A stretch of 64,000 nt of DNA from AP-15 sp963772965 (lineage in GTDB: Bacteria > Pseudomonadota > Alphaproteobacteria > ATCC43930 > CGMCC-115725). The notes below the pieces were generated by a model. The model worked only from the letters and a program-made list of their open reading frames with translations. It searched no databases and was not told the DNA's origin. The position numbers and the translations under genes were made by a program. The stretch lies in NCBI GenBank assembly GCA_963772965.1, contig CAVYZU010000003.1, positions 1 through 64,000 on the forward strand, read 5' to 3'. This document shows, piece after piece, positions 26,435 through 37,147 of this stretch. Position 1 is the stretch's first letter. Each line of letters starts with the position of its first letter.

Positions 26435-28066
26435 ATGCGGCAAATGCTAAGCGACATCACGCTATCCGTCGATCTGACTGGCGAGAAGGGTGCAGGTCCC
26501 TTTCGGACACGGCGGCCGGCTTTTGTCGACCTGCTGCCGCCCTGCGACAACGCTTGCCCCGCTGGAGAGCACGTCCAGGCTTGGCTGGCGCTAGCGCAGG
26601 CCGGCAAGTTCCGCGCCGCCTGGGAAGCGCTCGTAAATGACAATCCGCTGCCGGCGGTGCACGGACGGGTCTGCTATCATCCCTGTGAGCGGGGCTGCAA
26701 TCGCGAAGCCCTCGATGCCGCAGTCAACATCCATGCCGTCGAACGCTTCCTCGGCGATCTCGCCGCCGCACAGAATTGGAAATTCCCAATCCCCGTACCG
26801 CCCAGCGGCAAACGGGTGCTGATCGTTGGTGCCGGGCCGAGCGGGCTTTCAGCGGCTTATCACCTGGTGCTGTTGGGGCATGCAGTCGAGATCAAGGAAG
26901 CCGGACCGGTTCCCGGCGGCATGATGCACTTCGGCATTCCCGCCTATCGACTGCCTCGCGCCGATCTAATTAACGAGGTCCGCCGGATCGAGGAAATCGG
27001 CGTGCGGATTACGTGCAATCACAAAGTAGAAGACATCCTGGCGGAGCGCGATGCTGGAGGCTTCGACGCCGTCTTTGTCGCGATCGGCGCTCATGTCAGC
27101 CGCCATGTCGAGATCCCGGCGCGCGATGCGGCAAAGGTGCTCGACGCCGTGCCGTTTCTACGCAGCGCCGACATGGGCGAGGGGCCACGGCTTGGCCGTC
27201 GGGTGGTGATCTATGGCGGCGGCAATACGGCGATAGATGCGGCGCGGACGGCTCGGCGGCTTGGTGCCGACGAGGCGCTGATCATCTATCACCGCGATCG
27301 GGCGCACATGCCGGCGCGCGCTTTCGAGGCTGACGAGGCGATCGAGGAAGGCGTCAAGATCAAGTGGCTCAGCAGCATCAAGGAGATCATCGGCCCGGCA
27401 TTGACGGTCGAGCGCATGACGCTCGACGCGGACGGGAGGCCGCAGCCGACCGGCGAAATCGAGACCCTCGAAGCCGACGCGATCGTGCTGGCACTCGGTC
27501 AACAGACCGACAGCGCCTTTTTGCGTCAGGTCCCTGGCATTGGTTTCAAGCCGGACGGCACAGTGATTGTCGATCCGCAGCTGATGACCGGGCAGCCCGG
27601 GATCTTCGCCGGCGGAGACATGGTGCCGGGTGAGCGCACCGTGACCGTCGCCGTCGGGCATGGCAAGCGCGCAGCCCGCAATATCGATGGCTGGCTGCGC
27701 GGCCGAGCTTATGCCGAGATCATAAAGCCGCCGCTCGTCTCGTTCGACATGCTGCATCTGCCGATGTTCACCGATGTCGAGCCGACCGCGCAACGAGCAC
27801 TTCCCGGCGCCGAGCGGGTCAGAGGGTTCGACGAGGTCGTGGCCGGCCTAGACGAACGTCAGGCGCGCTATGAAGCGCAGCGCTGCCTCTCCTGCGGCAA
27901 CTGCTTCGAATGCGACAATTGCTACGCCGCCTGTCCCGAGGACGCGATCGTAAAATTGGGCCCCCGACGGCGCTATCGCTACGACTACGGCAAATGCACC
28001 GGGTGTGCGGTCTGCTTTGAGCAGTGCCCTTGTCATGCCATTGAAATGATCGGCGAGCCTTCATGA
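26435..28066 (+). CDS. GltD-like NAD(P)H oxidoreductase fused to a 2x4Fe-4S ferredoxin domain
   Basis: This 543-residue protein starts with the GltD-type cysteine domain (LPPCDNACPAGEHVQAWLAL, then CYHPCERGCNREAL). Next are the FAD site (VLIVGAGPSGLSAAYHLVLL) and the NADPH site (RVVIYGGGNTAIDAARTARR). At the C-terminus are two ferredoxin motifs (CLSCGNCFECDNCYAACPED and CTGCAVCFEQCPCHAIEM). It probably moves electrons between NADPH and ferredoxin. It lies 43 bases upstream of nifJ, so the likely job is to couple the NADPH pool to pyruvate oxidation or synthesis. Frame intact. Confidence 0.87.
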   Translation: MRQMLSDITLSVDLTGEKGAGPFRTRRPAFVDLLPPCDNACPAGEHVQAWLALAQAGKFRAAWEALVNDNPLPAVHGRVCYHPCERGCNREALDAAVNIHAVERFLGDLAAAQNWKFPIPVPPSGKRVLIVGAGPSGLSAAYHLVLLGHAVEIKEAGPVPGGMMHFGIPAYRLPRADLINEVRRIEEIGVRITCNHKVEDILAERDAGGFDAVFVAIGAHVSRHVEIPARDAAKVLDAVPFLRSADMGEGPRLGRRVVIYGGGNTAIDAARTARRLGADEALIIYHRDRAHMPARAFEADEAIEEGVKIKWLSSIKEIIGPALTVERMTLDADGRPQPTGEIETLEADAIVLALGQQTDSAFLRQVPGIGFKPDGTVIVDPQLMTGQPGIFAGGDMVPGERTVTVAVGHGKRAARNIDGWLRGRAYAEIIKPPLVSFDMLHLPMFTDVEPTAQRALPGAERVRGFDEVVAGLDERQARYEAQRCLSCGNCFECDNCYAACPEDAIVKLGPRRRYRYDYGKCTGCAVCFEQCPCHAIEMIGEPS

Positions 28067-28112
28067 CCACACTGTATGCAAAAGCCGTCGCTTCGCACTC
28101 AAAGGAGGCGTG

Positions 28113-31100
28113 ATGAAGGGGCAAACCGCGGCAATGGACGGGAACAGTGCCGTTGCCCACATAGCCTATCGCGTCAACGAGGTATGCGCGATTTTTCCGA
28201 TCACGCCCGCTTCGACAATGGCGGAGCTTGCCGACGAATGGGCGGCGCAGGGGCTTACGAACATTTGGGGCAACGTACCCGCCGTCCAGGAAATGCAAAG
28301 CGAAGGTGGGGCGGCGGGTGCGGTTCACGGCGCCTTGCAGGCCGGGGCGCTGACCACGACCTTCACCGCGTCGCAAGGGCTGCTGTTGATGCTGCCCAAT
28401 ATGTACAAAATCGCCGGCGAGCTGACGCCGACGGTGTTCCACGTTGCAGCGCGGTCGCTGGCGACACAGGCATTGTCGATTTTTGGCGACCACAGTGACG
28501 TAATGGCGACGCGTGCCTCGGGCTTTGCACTGCTGTGCTCGGGTTCGGTGCAAGAGGCCCACGATAACGCGCTGATCGCTCAGGCGGCCACATTGGCGTC
28601 TCGCATACCGTTTCTGCATTTCTTTGGCGGGTTTCGCACCTCGCACGAGATCAACACGCTGGCGTTGGTCAACGACGATCAGATCCGTGCGATGATCGAC
28701 GACGAACTCGTCCATGCCCATCGCGCCCGCGCACTCAATCCCGCGCATCCATTTATTCGCGGCACCGCGCATAACCCCGACACCTTTTTCCAGGCGCGCG
28801 AAAGCGCGAACCCCTATTACGCAGCAGTACCGGCGATCGTTCAGGGTGCCATGGATCGCTTTGCGGCGCTGACCGGTCGCCAATACCACCTCTTCGATTA
28901 CGACGGCCCGCCTGACGCCGACCGTGTCGTCGTTGCCTTGGGGACCGGCGCAGAGACGGCCCGCGAGACCGCGGCTGCACTTTGCGCGCGAGCTGAAAAG
29001 GTCGGCGTTGTTCAGGTGCGGCTCTACCGCCCGTTTGCCGGCAATGCTTTTCTCGCGGCCTTGCCGCAAAGCTGCCGCGCCGTCGCGGTGATCGAGCAGA
29101 CGAAAGAGCCCGGAGCGCCGGGCGAACCGCTCTACCTCGATGTTATTGCAGCGCTGGCGAACGGTGTCGCTGCCGGTGAACGGGCCGCCATGCCGGGTGT
29201 CGTCGGCGGGCGCTATGGTCTTTCGTCAAAGGACTTCACGCCGGCAATGGCCAAAGCCGTATTCGACGAACTGGCCAAATCCAATCCCAAAAACGGATTT
29301 ACCGTCGGGATCGACGACGATCTCTCGCATACGAGCCTTACCTACGACAGCTCGGTTACGATCGAACCACCCGAAGTGGTCTGCGCAGTGTTCTACGGCC
29401 TCGGCTCGGATGGCACGGTAGGGGCCAATAGGAACAGCGTTAAGATCATCGCCGAAGACGCCGGGCTGTGCGCGCAAGGGTATTTTGTTTATGATTCACA
29501 CAAATCCGGGGCGCAGACAATTTCGCACCTGCGCTTTGGACCGCGACCGATCCATGCCCCTTACCTGATCAGCCAAGCCAATTTTGTCGCCTGTCACCAG
29601 TTCCATTTTATTGAGCGGCAGGACGTGCTGCGGCTCGCCGCACCCCGCGCCACTTTCCTGCTCAATAGCCCTTACGATGCCGAGGCGGTATGGGACGAGT
29701 TGCCTCGTTCGATGCAGTGTCGGATCATCGAAAGGCAGCTGCGTTTTTTTGTCATCGACGCGTCGAAGGCCGCGAATGAGGTCGGATTGCGCGGCCGCAT
29801 CAATACGATCCTGCAGACCTGCTTTTTCGCGCTGTCGGGTGTTCTGCCGCGAAACGAGGCGATCCGGCAGATCAAGGAGTCGATCCGGAGGACCTATGCC
29901 GACAAAGGTAAGGAGGTGATCGAGCGCAATTTCCGTGCTGTAGACGGCACGCTCGACCGCCTACAGGAAGTCAAGGTGCCGAGCAAGGCGACGAGCCGAT
30001 GGGATCGGGCGCCGCTCGTGCCGAAAAATGCGCCTGACTTTGTACAGGTGTTTACGGCCCCAATGCTCGAAGGTCGCGGAGACGAGATCCCGGTCAGCTT
30101 GCTGCCGGCCGACGGCACCTTTCCCTCCGGCACGGCGGTTTATAAAAAGCGCAACGTCTCCGACATTGTGCCGGTTTGGGAGCCCGATATTTGCGTGCAG
30201 TGCGGCCAATGCAGTTTCGTCTGCCCGCATTCCGTGATCCGCGCCAAGTATTTCCATACCGAGGAACTCGGGGGCGCCCCGGCAACATTCAAATCGGCGG
30301 CGATTAACGTTCGCGGTTTCCCCGGTGTGGGCTTCTCGCTGCAGTTCTATGTCGAAGACTGCACCGGCTGCGGACTCTGCATCGAGGCTTGCCCGGCGCA
30401 TAGTCTTACTGAACCGGGGCTCAAGGCGATCAATCTGCGCCCCAAGCTGCCGTTTATCGCGGCAGAACGCGAGAATGTGGCGTTCTTCGAGGCTCTTCCG
30501 GTCAATGATCGCGCCCATGTCGATTTCGCCAATGTGCGAGGGGTGCAATTTCTCGAACCGCTGTTCGAGTTCTCGGGGGCCTGCGCCGGCTGCGGCGAAA
30601 CTCCTTATCTAAAGCTGCTGTCGCAGCTCTATGGTGATCGGATGATGATCGCCAACGCGACCGGATGCTCGTCGATCTACGGCGGCAACCTTCCGGTAAC
30701 GCCATGGTCGAAGAACCGTGAAGGGCGCGGCCCCGCCTGGTCGAACTCGCTATTTGAAGACAATGCCGAGTTCGGGCTCGGGTTCCGGCTTGCGGCCGAC
30801 AAGCAGCTCGATCTGGCCCGGACGCGGTTGCGCAAGGTGGAAGACAAGCTTGGCAGTGATCTGATCGAGGAGATCCTCACTGCGCCGCAGCGCCGGGAGT
30901 CGGAAATCCGCGCGCAACACGCTCGCGTCGCGGTGCTGATCGACCGCTTGCGCACACTGCCCGAGCATCCCGCAGCCAAGGATTTGCTTTCGGTCGTCGA
31001 CCATCTTGTCCGGCGCAGCATCTGGATCGTCGGCGGCGACGGCTGGGCATATGACATCGGCTATGGCGGCCTCGACCATGTATTGGCGACCGCGCGCGAC

Positions 31101-31715
31101 GTCAATGTATTGGTGCTCGACACCGAGGTTTATTCCAATACCGGCGGCCAGGCCTCCAAGGCAACGCCGCTTGGCGCAATCGCCAAATTCGCCGCTGCCG
31201 GCAAGCGGGTCGCGCGCAAGGATCTGGCATTGCAGGCGATCGCCTGTGGCAATGTCTACGTCGCGCAAGTCGCGATGGGGGCCAACCCGCAGCACACTCT
31301 ATTGGCGTTTCGCGAGGCCGAAGCCTATTCCGGCCCATCACTGATCCTCGCCTATTGTCATTGCATCGCGCACGGCATCGACATGGCGCGCGGCATGCAG
31401 CAGCAGGATTTGGCAGTCGCCTCTGGCTACTGGCCACTGTTCCGCTACAACCCGGCAATGCGGGTAAGTGGTGAGAACCCGTTTCGCCTCAACTCGTCGC
31501 GACCGACGATCCCGTTTCGCGATTACGCGTATAACGAGATCCGCTACAAAGCGCTGGCCCAGTCTCGGCCGCAGGAGGCCGCGGAACTGCTGACGACGGC
31601 GCAAAGCATGGTGGACGAAAAATACCGCAGCTACGAGGAAATGGCCGGCTGGGCGCCAAGCCGCTTTCCGCCGCTGCGCGCTCCCGGCAGTAGTGAAGCG
31701 CTCGCGGGGTTGTAA
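28113..31715 (+). CDS. nifJ: Pyruvate:ferredoxin (flavodoxin) oxidoreductase
   Basis: This single-chain enzyme of 1200 residues converts pyruvate and CoA to acetyl-CoA, CO2 and reduced ferredoxin, or runs in reverse. The domain order is as in the family. First comes the pyruvate-binding N-terminal domain (CAIFPITPASTMAELADEWA), then the gamma domain. Next is a ferredoxin domain with two 4Fe-4S motifs (CVQCGQCSFVCPHSVI and CTGCGLCIEACPAH). The ThDP-binding domain closes the chain (SGACAGCGETPYLKLLSQLY and GGDGWAYDIGYGGLDHVLAT). AAAGGAGG lies 6 bases upstream of the ATG at 28113. The frame is fully open over 3.6 kb, in contrast to many neighbours. Confidence 0.93.
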   Translation: MKGQTAAMDGNSAVAHIAYRVNEVCAIFPITPASTMAELADEWAAQGLTNIWGNVPAVQEMQSEGGAAGAVHGALQAGALTTTFTASQGLLLMLPNMYKIAGELTPTVFHVAARSLATQALSIFGDHSDVMATRASGFALLCSGSVQEAHDNALIAQAATLASRIPFLHFFGGFRTSHEINTLALVNDDQIRAMIDDELVHAHRARALNPAHPFIRGTAHNPDTFFQARESANPYYAAVPAIVQGAMDRFAALTGRQYHLFDYDGPPDADRVVVALGTGAETARETAAALCARAEKVGVVQVRLYRPFAGNAFLAALPQSCRAVAVIEQTKEPGAPGEPLYLDVIAALANGVAAGERAAMPGVVGGRYGLSSKDFTPAMAKAVFDELAKSNPKNGFTVGIDDDLSHTSLTYDSSVTIEPPEVVCAVFYGLGSDGTVGANRNSVKIIAEDAGLCAQGYFVYDSHKSGAQTISHLRFGPRPIHAPYLISQANFVACHQFHFIERQDVLRLAAPRATFLLNSPYDAEAVWDELPRSMQCRIIERQLRFFVIDASKAANEVGLRGRINTILQTCFFALSGVLPRNEAIRQIKESIRRTYADKGKEVIERNFRAVDGTLDRLQEVKVPSKATSRWDRAPLVPKNAPDFVQVFTAPMLEGRGDEIPVSLLPADGTFPSGTAVYKKRNVSDIVPVWEPDICVQCGQCSFVCPHSVIRAKYFHTEELGGAPATFKSAAINVRGFPGVGFSLQFYVEDCTGCGLCIEACPAHSLTEPGLKAINLRPKLPFIAAERENVAFFEALPVNDRAHVDFANVRGVQFLEPLFEFSGACAGCGETPYLKLLSQLYGDRMMIANATGCSSIYGGNLPVTPWSKNREGRGPAWSNSLFEDNAEFGLGFRLAADKQLDLARTRLRKVEDKLGSDLIEEILTAPQRRESEIRAQHARVAVLIDRLRTLPEHPAAKDLLSVVDHLVRRSIWIVGGDGWAYDIGYGGLDHVLATARDVNVLVLDTEVYSNTGGQASKATPLGAIAKFAAAGKRVARKDLALQAIACGNVYVAQVAMGANPQHTLLAFREAEAYSGPSLILAYCHCIAHGIDMARGMQQQDLAVASGYWPLFRYNPAMRVSGENPFRLNSSRPTIPFRDYAYNEIRYKALAQSRPQEAAELLTTAQSMVDEKYRSYEEMAGWAPSRFPPLRAPGSSEALAGL

Positions 31716-31727
31716 GAGGCAGCGGCA

Positions 31728-32765
31728 ATGGACCTTAGCACACGGTATCTTGGTCTCACGCTAAAGAACCCATTGGTGGCGTCAGCCTCGCCGCTGACGC
31801 ACGATCTCGGCAATCTGCGGCGGCTGGAGGATTGTGGCGCCGCCGCGGTGGTGTTGCCGTCGATCTTCGAGGAAGAGATCGAGGCCGAGGCAGAAGCGGC
31901 CGAGCGGCTGACGATCGCCACTGGCGAGAGCTTTGCCGAGGCGCTCTCGTATTTTCCCGCGGCGATTGGCTACGGTACCGGGCCGCACGCCTATCTCGAC
32001 CTGATCCGGCGGGCCCGCGAGGCAGTCGCGATCCCGGTTATCGCTAGTCTCAATGGCATCAGCCATGCCGGCTGGCGGGATTACGCACGGCTGGTAGAAC
32101 AAGCGGGTGCCAGTGCCATCGAACTCAATGCATATTTCATCCCTTCCGATCTCAGGCTCAGCGGCCGGGAAATCGAAGATCTCTATCTCGACGTGCTCAA
32201 ATCGGTGAAGGCGGCCGTGGCGATCCCTGTCGCCGCCAAGCTCGCACCCTATTTCAGTGCGCCCGGGCACATGGCAATGGCGCTCGCCGAAGCGGGTGCG
32301 GACGGGCTGGTTCTATTCAACCGTTTTTACCAGCCCGACATCGATTTGGCGGCATTGCGGCTGCAGCGCAATCTCGAATTGAGCCGCCCCGCCGAAATCC
32401 GCCTGCCGTTGCTGTGGATCGGGGTGCTAGCTGGCAATATCGGTGCTTCGCTCGCCGCGAGCACCGGGGTCGACAGCGCCGAGGAGGTCATCAAATACCT
32501 GCTGGCGGGTGCCGACGTGGTTATGACCACATCGGCCTTGCTGCGGCACGGTATCGATTACATGGCGGAATTGGTTGAGGGCTTGGGGAATTGGCTGGCA
32601 GCACGGGATATCGACGCAGTCGCCTCCATTCGCGGCCGCATGCGCCGCGGCGCATGCGGCGATCCTACAGCCTTCGATCGGGCAAACTATATACAGATTC
32701 TGCACGGATACATACCGGAGCAGGAATCATCTGATGATGAGATCAATCATGGAAGGCGCACGTAA
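31728..32765 (+). CDS. Dihydroorotate dehydrogenase-like flavoprotein
   Basis: This 345-residue TIM-barrel protein resembles class 1 dihydroorotate dehydrogenase. The start is DLSTRYLGLTLKNPLVASAS, the FMN-contact region is IPVIASLNGISHAGWRDYAR, then SAIELNAYFIP, VAAKLAPYFSAPGHMA and GADVVMTTSALLRHGIDYMA. It lies 12 bases after nifJ, an arrangement common for the DHOD-like proteins that accompany NifJ. It is therefore unlikely to be the pyrimidine pathway enzyme. Its substrate is not known. Confidence 0.8.
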   Translation: MDLSTRYLGLTLKNPLVASASPLTHDLGNLRRLEDCGAAAVVLPSIFEEEIEAEAEAAERLTIATGESFAEALSYFPAAIGYGTGPHAYLDLIRRAREAVAIPVIASLNGISHAGWRDYARLVEQAGASAIELNAYFIPSDLRLSGREIEDLYLDVLKSVKAAVAIPVAAKLAPYFSAPGHMAMALAEAGADGLVLFNRFYQPDIDLAALRLQRNLELSRPAEIRLPLLWIGVLAGNIGASLAASTGVDSAEEVIKYLLAGADVVMTTSALLRHGIDYMAELVEGLGNWLAARDIDAVASIRGRMRRGACGDPTAFDRANYIQILHGYIPEQESSDDEINHGRRT

Positions 32766-32894
32766 AACCGCACTGGTTTCGCATGAAAACCCGGAAGGGC
32801 ATTCACCACCATCCGCGTGCAGGAGTTGGGGTGGTCATGGTGCGTTGAAGGTTCTCTGACGCGAAAAGTGAATGACGGTCGAAGGTGGAGCATA

Positions 32895-33342
32895 ATGAAG
32901 CGGGCAAGATGGATAATGGTGGCGGACGCGGGGCGGGCGCGCGTCTTTGAGCTGGACTCCCAAGGCGCGCTCGTCCGAGCCCCGATCCGAGAAATGGACG
33001 CGGAGATCGCACCGAGTTCGCGAGATCGGCAGTGACCGGCCGGGCCGTGCATTCGACAGCGCCGGCCAAGGCCGTCATGCAGAAGAGCCGCGGACCGATC
33101 CGCATCGCTATGAGAAACGCCGGTTCGCGCACGAGCTCGCAGGCTTTTTAGAGGACGGTAGAAAACATGATCTTATTGGGCAGCTGTTCATCGTGGCGCC
33201 GCCGCAGATGCTCGGCGATCTGCGTGAAGAGTTCTCAGACGAGTTGAAGAAGCTGGTCAAGACCGAGCTGGCCAAAGACCTTTCGATGTTGCCGCCGCAC
33301 GAGATCGAGCAACATCTGGAGGAAATTCTCGGCGCTTCGTGA
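32895..33342 (+). pseudogene. Host-attachment-family protein, split by a frameshift
   Basis: The N-terminus MKRARWIMVADAGRARVFEL and the C-terminal block LIGQLFIVAPPQMLGDLREE, with KTELAKDLSMLPPHEIEQHL, are typical of the small proteins annotated as required for attachment to host cells. The first frame ends at SSRDRQ (33035). A second frame takes over at about 33020 with REIGSDRPGRAFDS. One base change restores about 149 residues. Its function is poorly defined; it follows the nifJ operon. Confidence 0.72.
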
Positions 33343-33466
33343 CAGCTGGATGACGGGTTTGTGCGGCGAGCGGTTGTGGGATGGGCGCGAGGCTAACCGA
33401 CTGAGCCGACCTCGTCGCGAAACTCGGGATGTGCTAGATAGATGCGACGCTGGTTTGCGGCGGTGA

Positions 33467-36141
33467 TCAGCGAACCTCGTCTGTTAGCTGGGCGGTGTCG
33501 CTGTCGGCGACCGGCTCGGCCGATGGGCCGATCAGCGCGGCCAGCCGCTGGTGTAGTCCGTCGGCGACCCGTTCCTCGTCGGTTGAGCCAGTGCCGGCGG
33601 TACACAGGGATGTCACCGGCAGGGGCTCGCCGAATGTTACGGTTAACTGGCGAAACCGCGGAATATTCCGGCCGCGCGGCAATGCCGCGAATGTGCCGCC
33701 GATATAGGTGGGCACTGCCGGCGCTTGGCTTCGAAGTAGAATCTGGCCGATCCCCGGCAGAAAATGCTGCAGCCGTCCATCAGGCGAGCGCCATCCTTCC
33801 GGAAACCAGACGAGCATGTTGCCGGCCTGCAGGACCCGGCGCGCGGTATCGAGTGCCGCGCCGGGATGCATTGCGTCCACTGGAAAGAGATGGACGGCGC
33901 GGCAAAAAACGCGTCCGAGCGGATTGGGGAAAAATCGCTGCGCGTCGCCAGCCCAATAGGTATGCCGCGAACGCGACCAGCTCAGCGCCGCGGCAACGGC
34001 CAGGGCATCGAGGTAGCTGACATGGTTGGGGGTGATCGCGAAAGGACCGGTAAGGGGCAACAATTCGATGCCCACGACACGCAGGCGAAACAGGCCCCGC
34101 ACAAGCAGGCGATTAAGCGCGTAGAGAGCAAACCCCAACACTGTCAGCAACGGGCCGGTTGGCGCTAGCCAATGTTCGCTGGCCGGCACAATAGCCGGCG
34201 CGCTGCTTCCTACATCTCGGGCGGCGCCAATATGGCGCTCGGTCGACAGGCGCAACAAATCGCGAATGGTTTGGATTTGACCGAGATCTGCGTCGGACAA
34301 CGAGACGCCAGCGGTGTCGTGCAATATGATCGCAAGCTCCATCCAGCCAAATGAATCCAGATTGAGATCGAGGCTAAGAACGGTGTCCAAGTCGAGCGGT
34401 TGGTGCGGAAAGCGCTGTCGGAGGATATGCCAGACCAACGCGACGACCGGGCTTTGCAGCAGGGCTTCATCCTCGGGAGTGGGCGGTTGCAGCGTACGAG
34501 GGGACCCTCCGGCGAGCGCCTCGTCGTAAAGCTGCGGCAGCAGAAAGCGGCGATACTTGCCGAGTCGGGTCCGCGGCAAAGGCTGACTGGTCAACGCAAA
34601 CCCGGACAAGCGCTGGTACGAGGGCAGGCGCTGCGCCCGCTCCCCAAGGATTACGCGGATGCCGTCGCGCAAATTGGTGGCGCCGCGTTTGAAGAGCTTT
34701 GCCGGATCGGGACGCACCAGTGCAACAAGCGCGCCTTTATCTTCGAGCACGGCGATCTCGGCGATTTCCGGAGCATCGCCATAGATGCGTTCCAATTCGT
34801 CGGGGCTGACCTTTTTGCCGCCTCCCAATACCAAGGTTTCTTTTGCCCGACCAGTGACGAACAGGAACCCGGCCCGATCGACAAAGCCGAGATCCCCGGT
34901 GCGGAACCACCCGTCTGCGGAGAACCCAGTACTGTTAGCTTCGGGATTGTTCAAATAACCTTTGGTGATCGAGCTGCCGCGCAGCTCGATCTCGCCGATA
35001 CCGTCGCCATCAGGTTTGGCAATGCGGATCTCGCCATCGGCGAGCGGCCGACCGGCACTGCCGACACGACGTTCTCCTGGGCGATTGCCGGTGAATAGCG
35101 AAGCGGTTTCGGCCAGTCCGTAGCCGGTCAACACTGTCCAGCCCAGAGCTTCGAGTTCCTCCTCGATCTTCTTCTCAAGCGGTGCCCCACCCGAAACCAG
35201 CAGCCGGAGCTTGGGGGCGACGCGCTGTCGAACCGGAGTGAAGACTAGCCGTCCGAGATGAAGTCCGGTCCATTGCTGGAGCCGAATGGCTGATCCCAAC
35301 ATAACCCGCCAAGCAACCCGCACCGCCGGCCCATGAGTGTTGATCCGCAGTGCAATTGCCGCCGTCAGCGCTTCGTAGAGCCGTGGCACGCCGACGAGCG
35401 CGTGACATCCCCTTCGCGCAACGCCTGCATCAGCGATGGCCCGGTCGTGTTCGCGGGCAGCACCACCGCTGCGCCACTGGTCAGCGGCGTCAGCATGCCG
35501 ACAACAAACGGATAGGCATGGTGCAAGGGCAATGGCATCAGCACCCGGTCGCGCGGGCCGACAACCGCCAATCTCTGCAACGTCTCGACATTGGTCGCGA
35601 TATTGCGATGGCTTAGCACAAAGGCTTTGGGTGTGCCGGTTGTGCCCGAGGTCCAGGAAAGCAGCGCCGGTTCGTCTCCGGCCGCAGCAGGCAGATCGTC
35701 AATCGGCTCGCGTAATAACGAACGCCAGTGCGGCGCATCGGTCTTAAATTGCGGAGTTCCGTCGATCAGGATCGCGCTGATGCCTCGGCCGCGCCATAGA
35801 GCGCCGCTCGCTTCGAGGTGGCGTTGCGTAGTAACGACCAGCCGGGCATCGCATGATTGCAGCGCTGCTGCGAGCGCGTCCGGCTCGGCAAGATCATCGA
35901 TCGGCACCAACATCCCGCCCGCGGCGAGGACGACCAAGGCACAAATGATCCAGACCGGCGAATTGGGCGCCCAAAGCGCCACCGGACCGCCGCGGCCAAC
36001 CCCGCTGTGGCGCATTCCATCAGCCAAGCGCCGAGCGTGATCCGCGAGAGTGGCACTGTCCCAGGCCTCTAAGCCGCTGTCACCCAAATGCGACCATGGC
36101 TGGATGACCTTCGCGCAGCGCCAACGCCCGCAATAAACCAC
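33467..36141 (-). pseudogene. AMP-ligase / acyl-carrier / PlsC-acyltransferase fusion, split by a frameshift
   Basis: The upstream frame (36141-35365) is the N-terminal half of an acyl-CoA/acyl-ACP synthetase with the ATP motif LLSWTSGTTGTPKAFVLSHR. The downstream frame (to 33467) continues with GYGLAETASLF and WFRTGDLGFVDRAG. It then has an ACP-like domain with the phosphopantetheine Ser in LDLNLDSFGWMEL, followed by an acyltransferase with NHVSYLD and FPEGWRSPDG. One missing base near 35390 separates them; corrected, the protein is about 890 residues. Such an enzyme could activate a fatty acid, load it on its own carrier and pass it to a lysophospholipid. The true N-terminus may lie further upstream in another frame (36189-36377). 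Confidence 0.8.
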
Positions 36142-36424
36142 CGACCGTCCAGGACACGGCTGAGGCGTTCGCTTTCACCGCTCGACGATCACGAGCAACC
36201 GACTTTGCCGGCGATGTTGGCGAGTTGCGGGGTTCCGATGCTGCCCGCCTCCGATGGTCGATGTCCGGAATGGGCCGCAGGAGCTGTCTGTGCGGTGGCG
36301 GGGAGAGCCTCCGAGGAGTCGATGATGACGAGGGCTTCGCCAGCCAGCGGCGTCGGCGACCGATCGGGAAGCAGCAATGCAGCGAAGCTGTCGTCACCTT
36401 TAGCAGCGCGCTCAGACCCTTGGC

Positions 36425-37147
36425 CTATGGCATGTACTTGCCGCCGTTGATCGACAGTGTCTGACCGGTGATGAAACCCGCGTCGTCGCTGACGAGGAAA
36501 AGGATGCCCCGAGCGATCTCTTCCGGTTCGCCAAGGCGTGCGACCGGCACCGTCGCAACGATCTTGCTCAGGACGTCCGGAGGCACTGCCCTAACCATTG
36601 CAGTGTCGGTGTACCCGGGAGCAATCGCATTGACGGTGATGCCTCGCGCGGCGCCCTCCAGCGCGAGCGACTTGGTAAAGCCGATGATCCCGGCCTTTGC
36701 CGCGGCGTAATTGGTTTGCCCGAATTGGCCGGCCAGTGCATTGATCGAGCTGACATTCACGATGCGCCCGAACCGTCGTTCGCGCATTGTCTCGATCACT
36801 GATCGGCACATGTTGAAGCAGCCGCCGAGGTCGACGTCGATTACCGAGCGCCACTGCTCGTAGGTCATCTTGTGCAGGGTTGCGTCCTGCGTGATGCCTG
36901 CGTTGTTGATCAATATGTCGACCGGTGCGATGGCTTTGGTAACCTCTGCGACGCCGCGTTGGCAGGCATCGAAGTCACCGACATTCCATTCGTATGTCCG
37001 AATGCCGGTTTCGTCACGAAATCTACCGGCGTCGTCGCGATTCCCGAAATAGGTCGCAGCAACCTGATATCCAGCCTTCTTTAGAGCTGTGCAGGTCGCT
37101 GCACCAATCCCGGTTACACCTCCTGTGACGATCGCTGTACGTGGCAT
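36425..37147 (-). CDS. phaB: Acetoacetyl-CoA reductase (SDR)
   Basis: A 240-residue short-chain dehydrogenase reduces acetoacetyl-CoA to (R)-3-hydroxybutyryl-CoA for polyhydroxybutyrate synthesis. It has the NADPH site VTGGVTGIGAATC, the NNAGIT motif, the catalytic Ser in IVNVSSINALAGQ and Tyr/Lys in NYAAAKAG. It ends SINGGKYMP, typical of PhaB. ATG 37147 is preferred to the in-frame start at 37231. It may be driven from the same 37150-37590 gap as the alcohol dehydrogenase. PHB synthesis is a common sink for reductant under low oxygen. Confidence 0.88.
   Translation of the reverse strand: MPRTAIVTGGVTGIGAATCTALKKAGYQVAATYFGNRDDAGRFRDETGIRTYEWNVGDFDACQRGVAEVTKAIAPVDILINNAGITQDATLHKMTYEQWRSVIDVDLGGCFNMCRSVIETMRERRFGRIVNVSSINALAGQFGQTNYAAAKAGIIGFTKSLALEGAARGITVNAIAPGYTDTAMVRAVPPDVLSKIVATVPVARLGEPEEIARGILFLVSDDAGFITGQTLSINGGKYMP

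Noticed and set aside
27819..29069. A 416-codon minus-strand frame across gltD and nifJ
   Set aside because: It crosses the boundary of two well-supported plus-strand genes and has Arg-rich low-information sequence.
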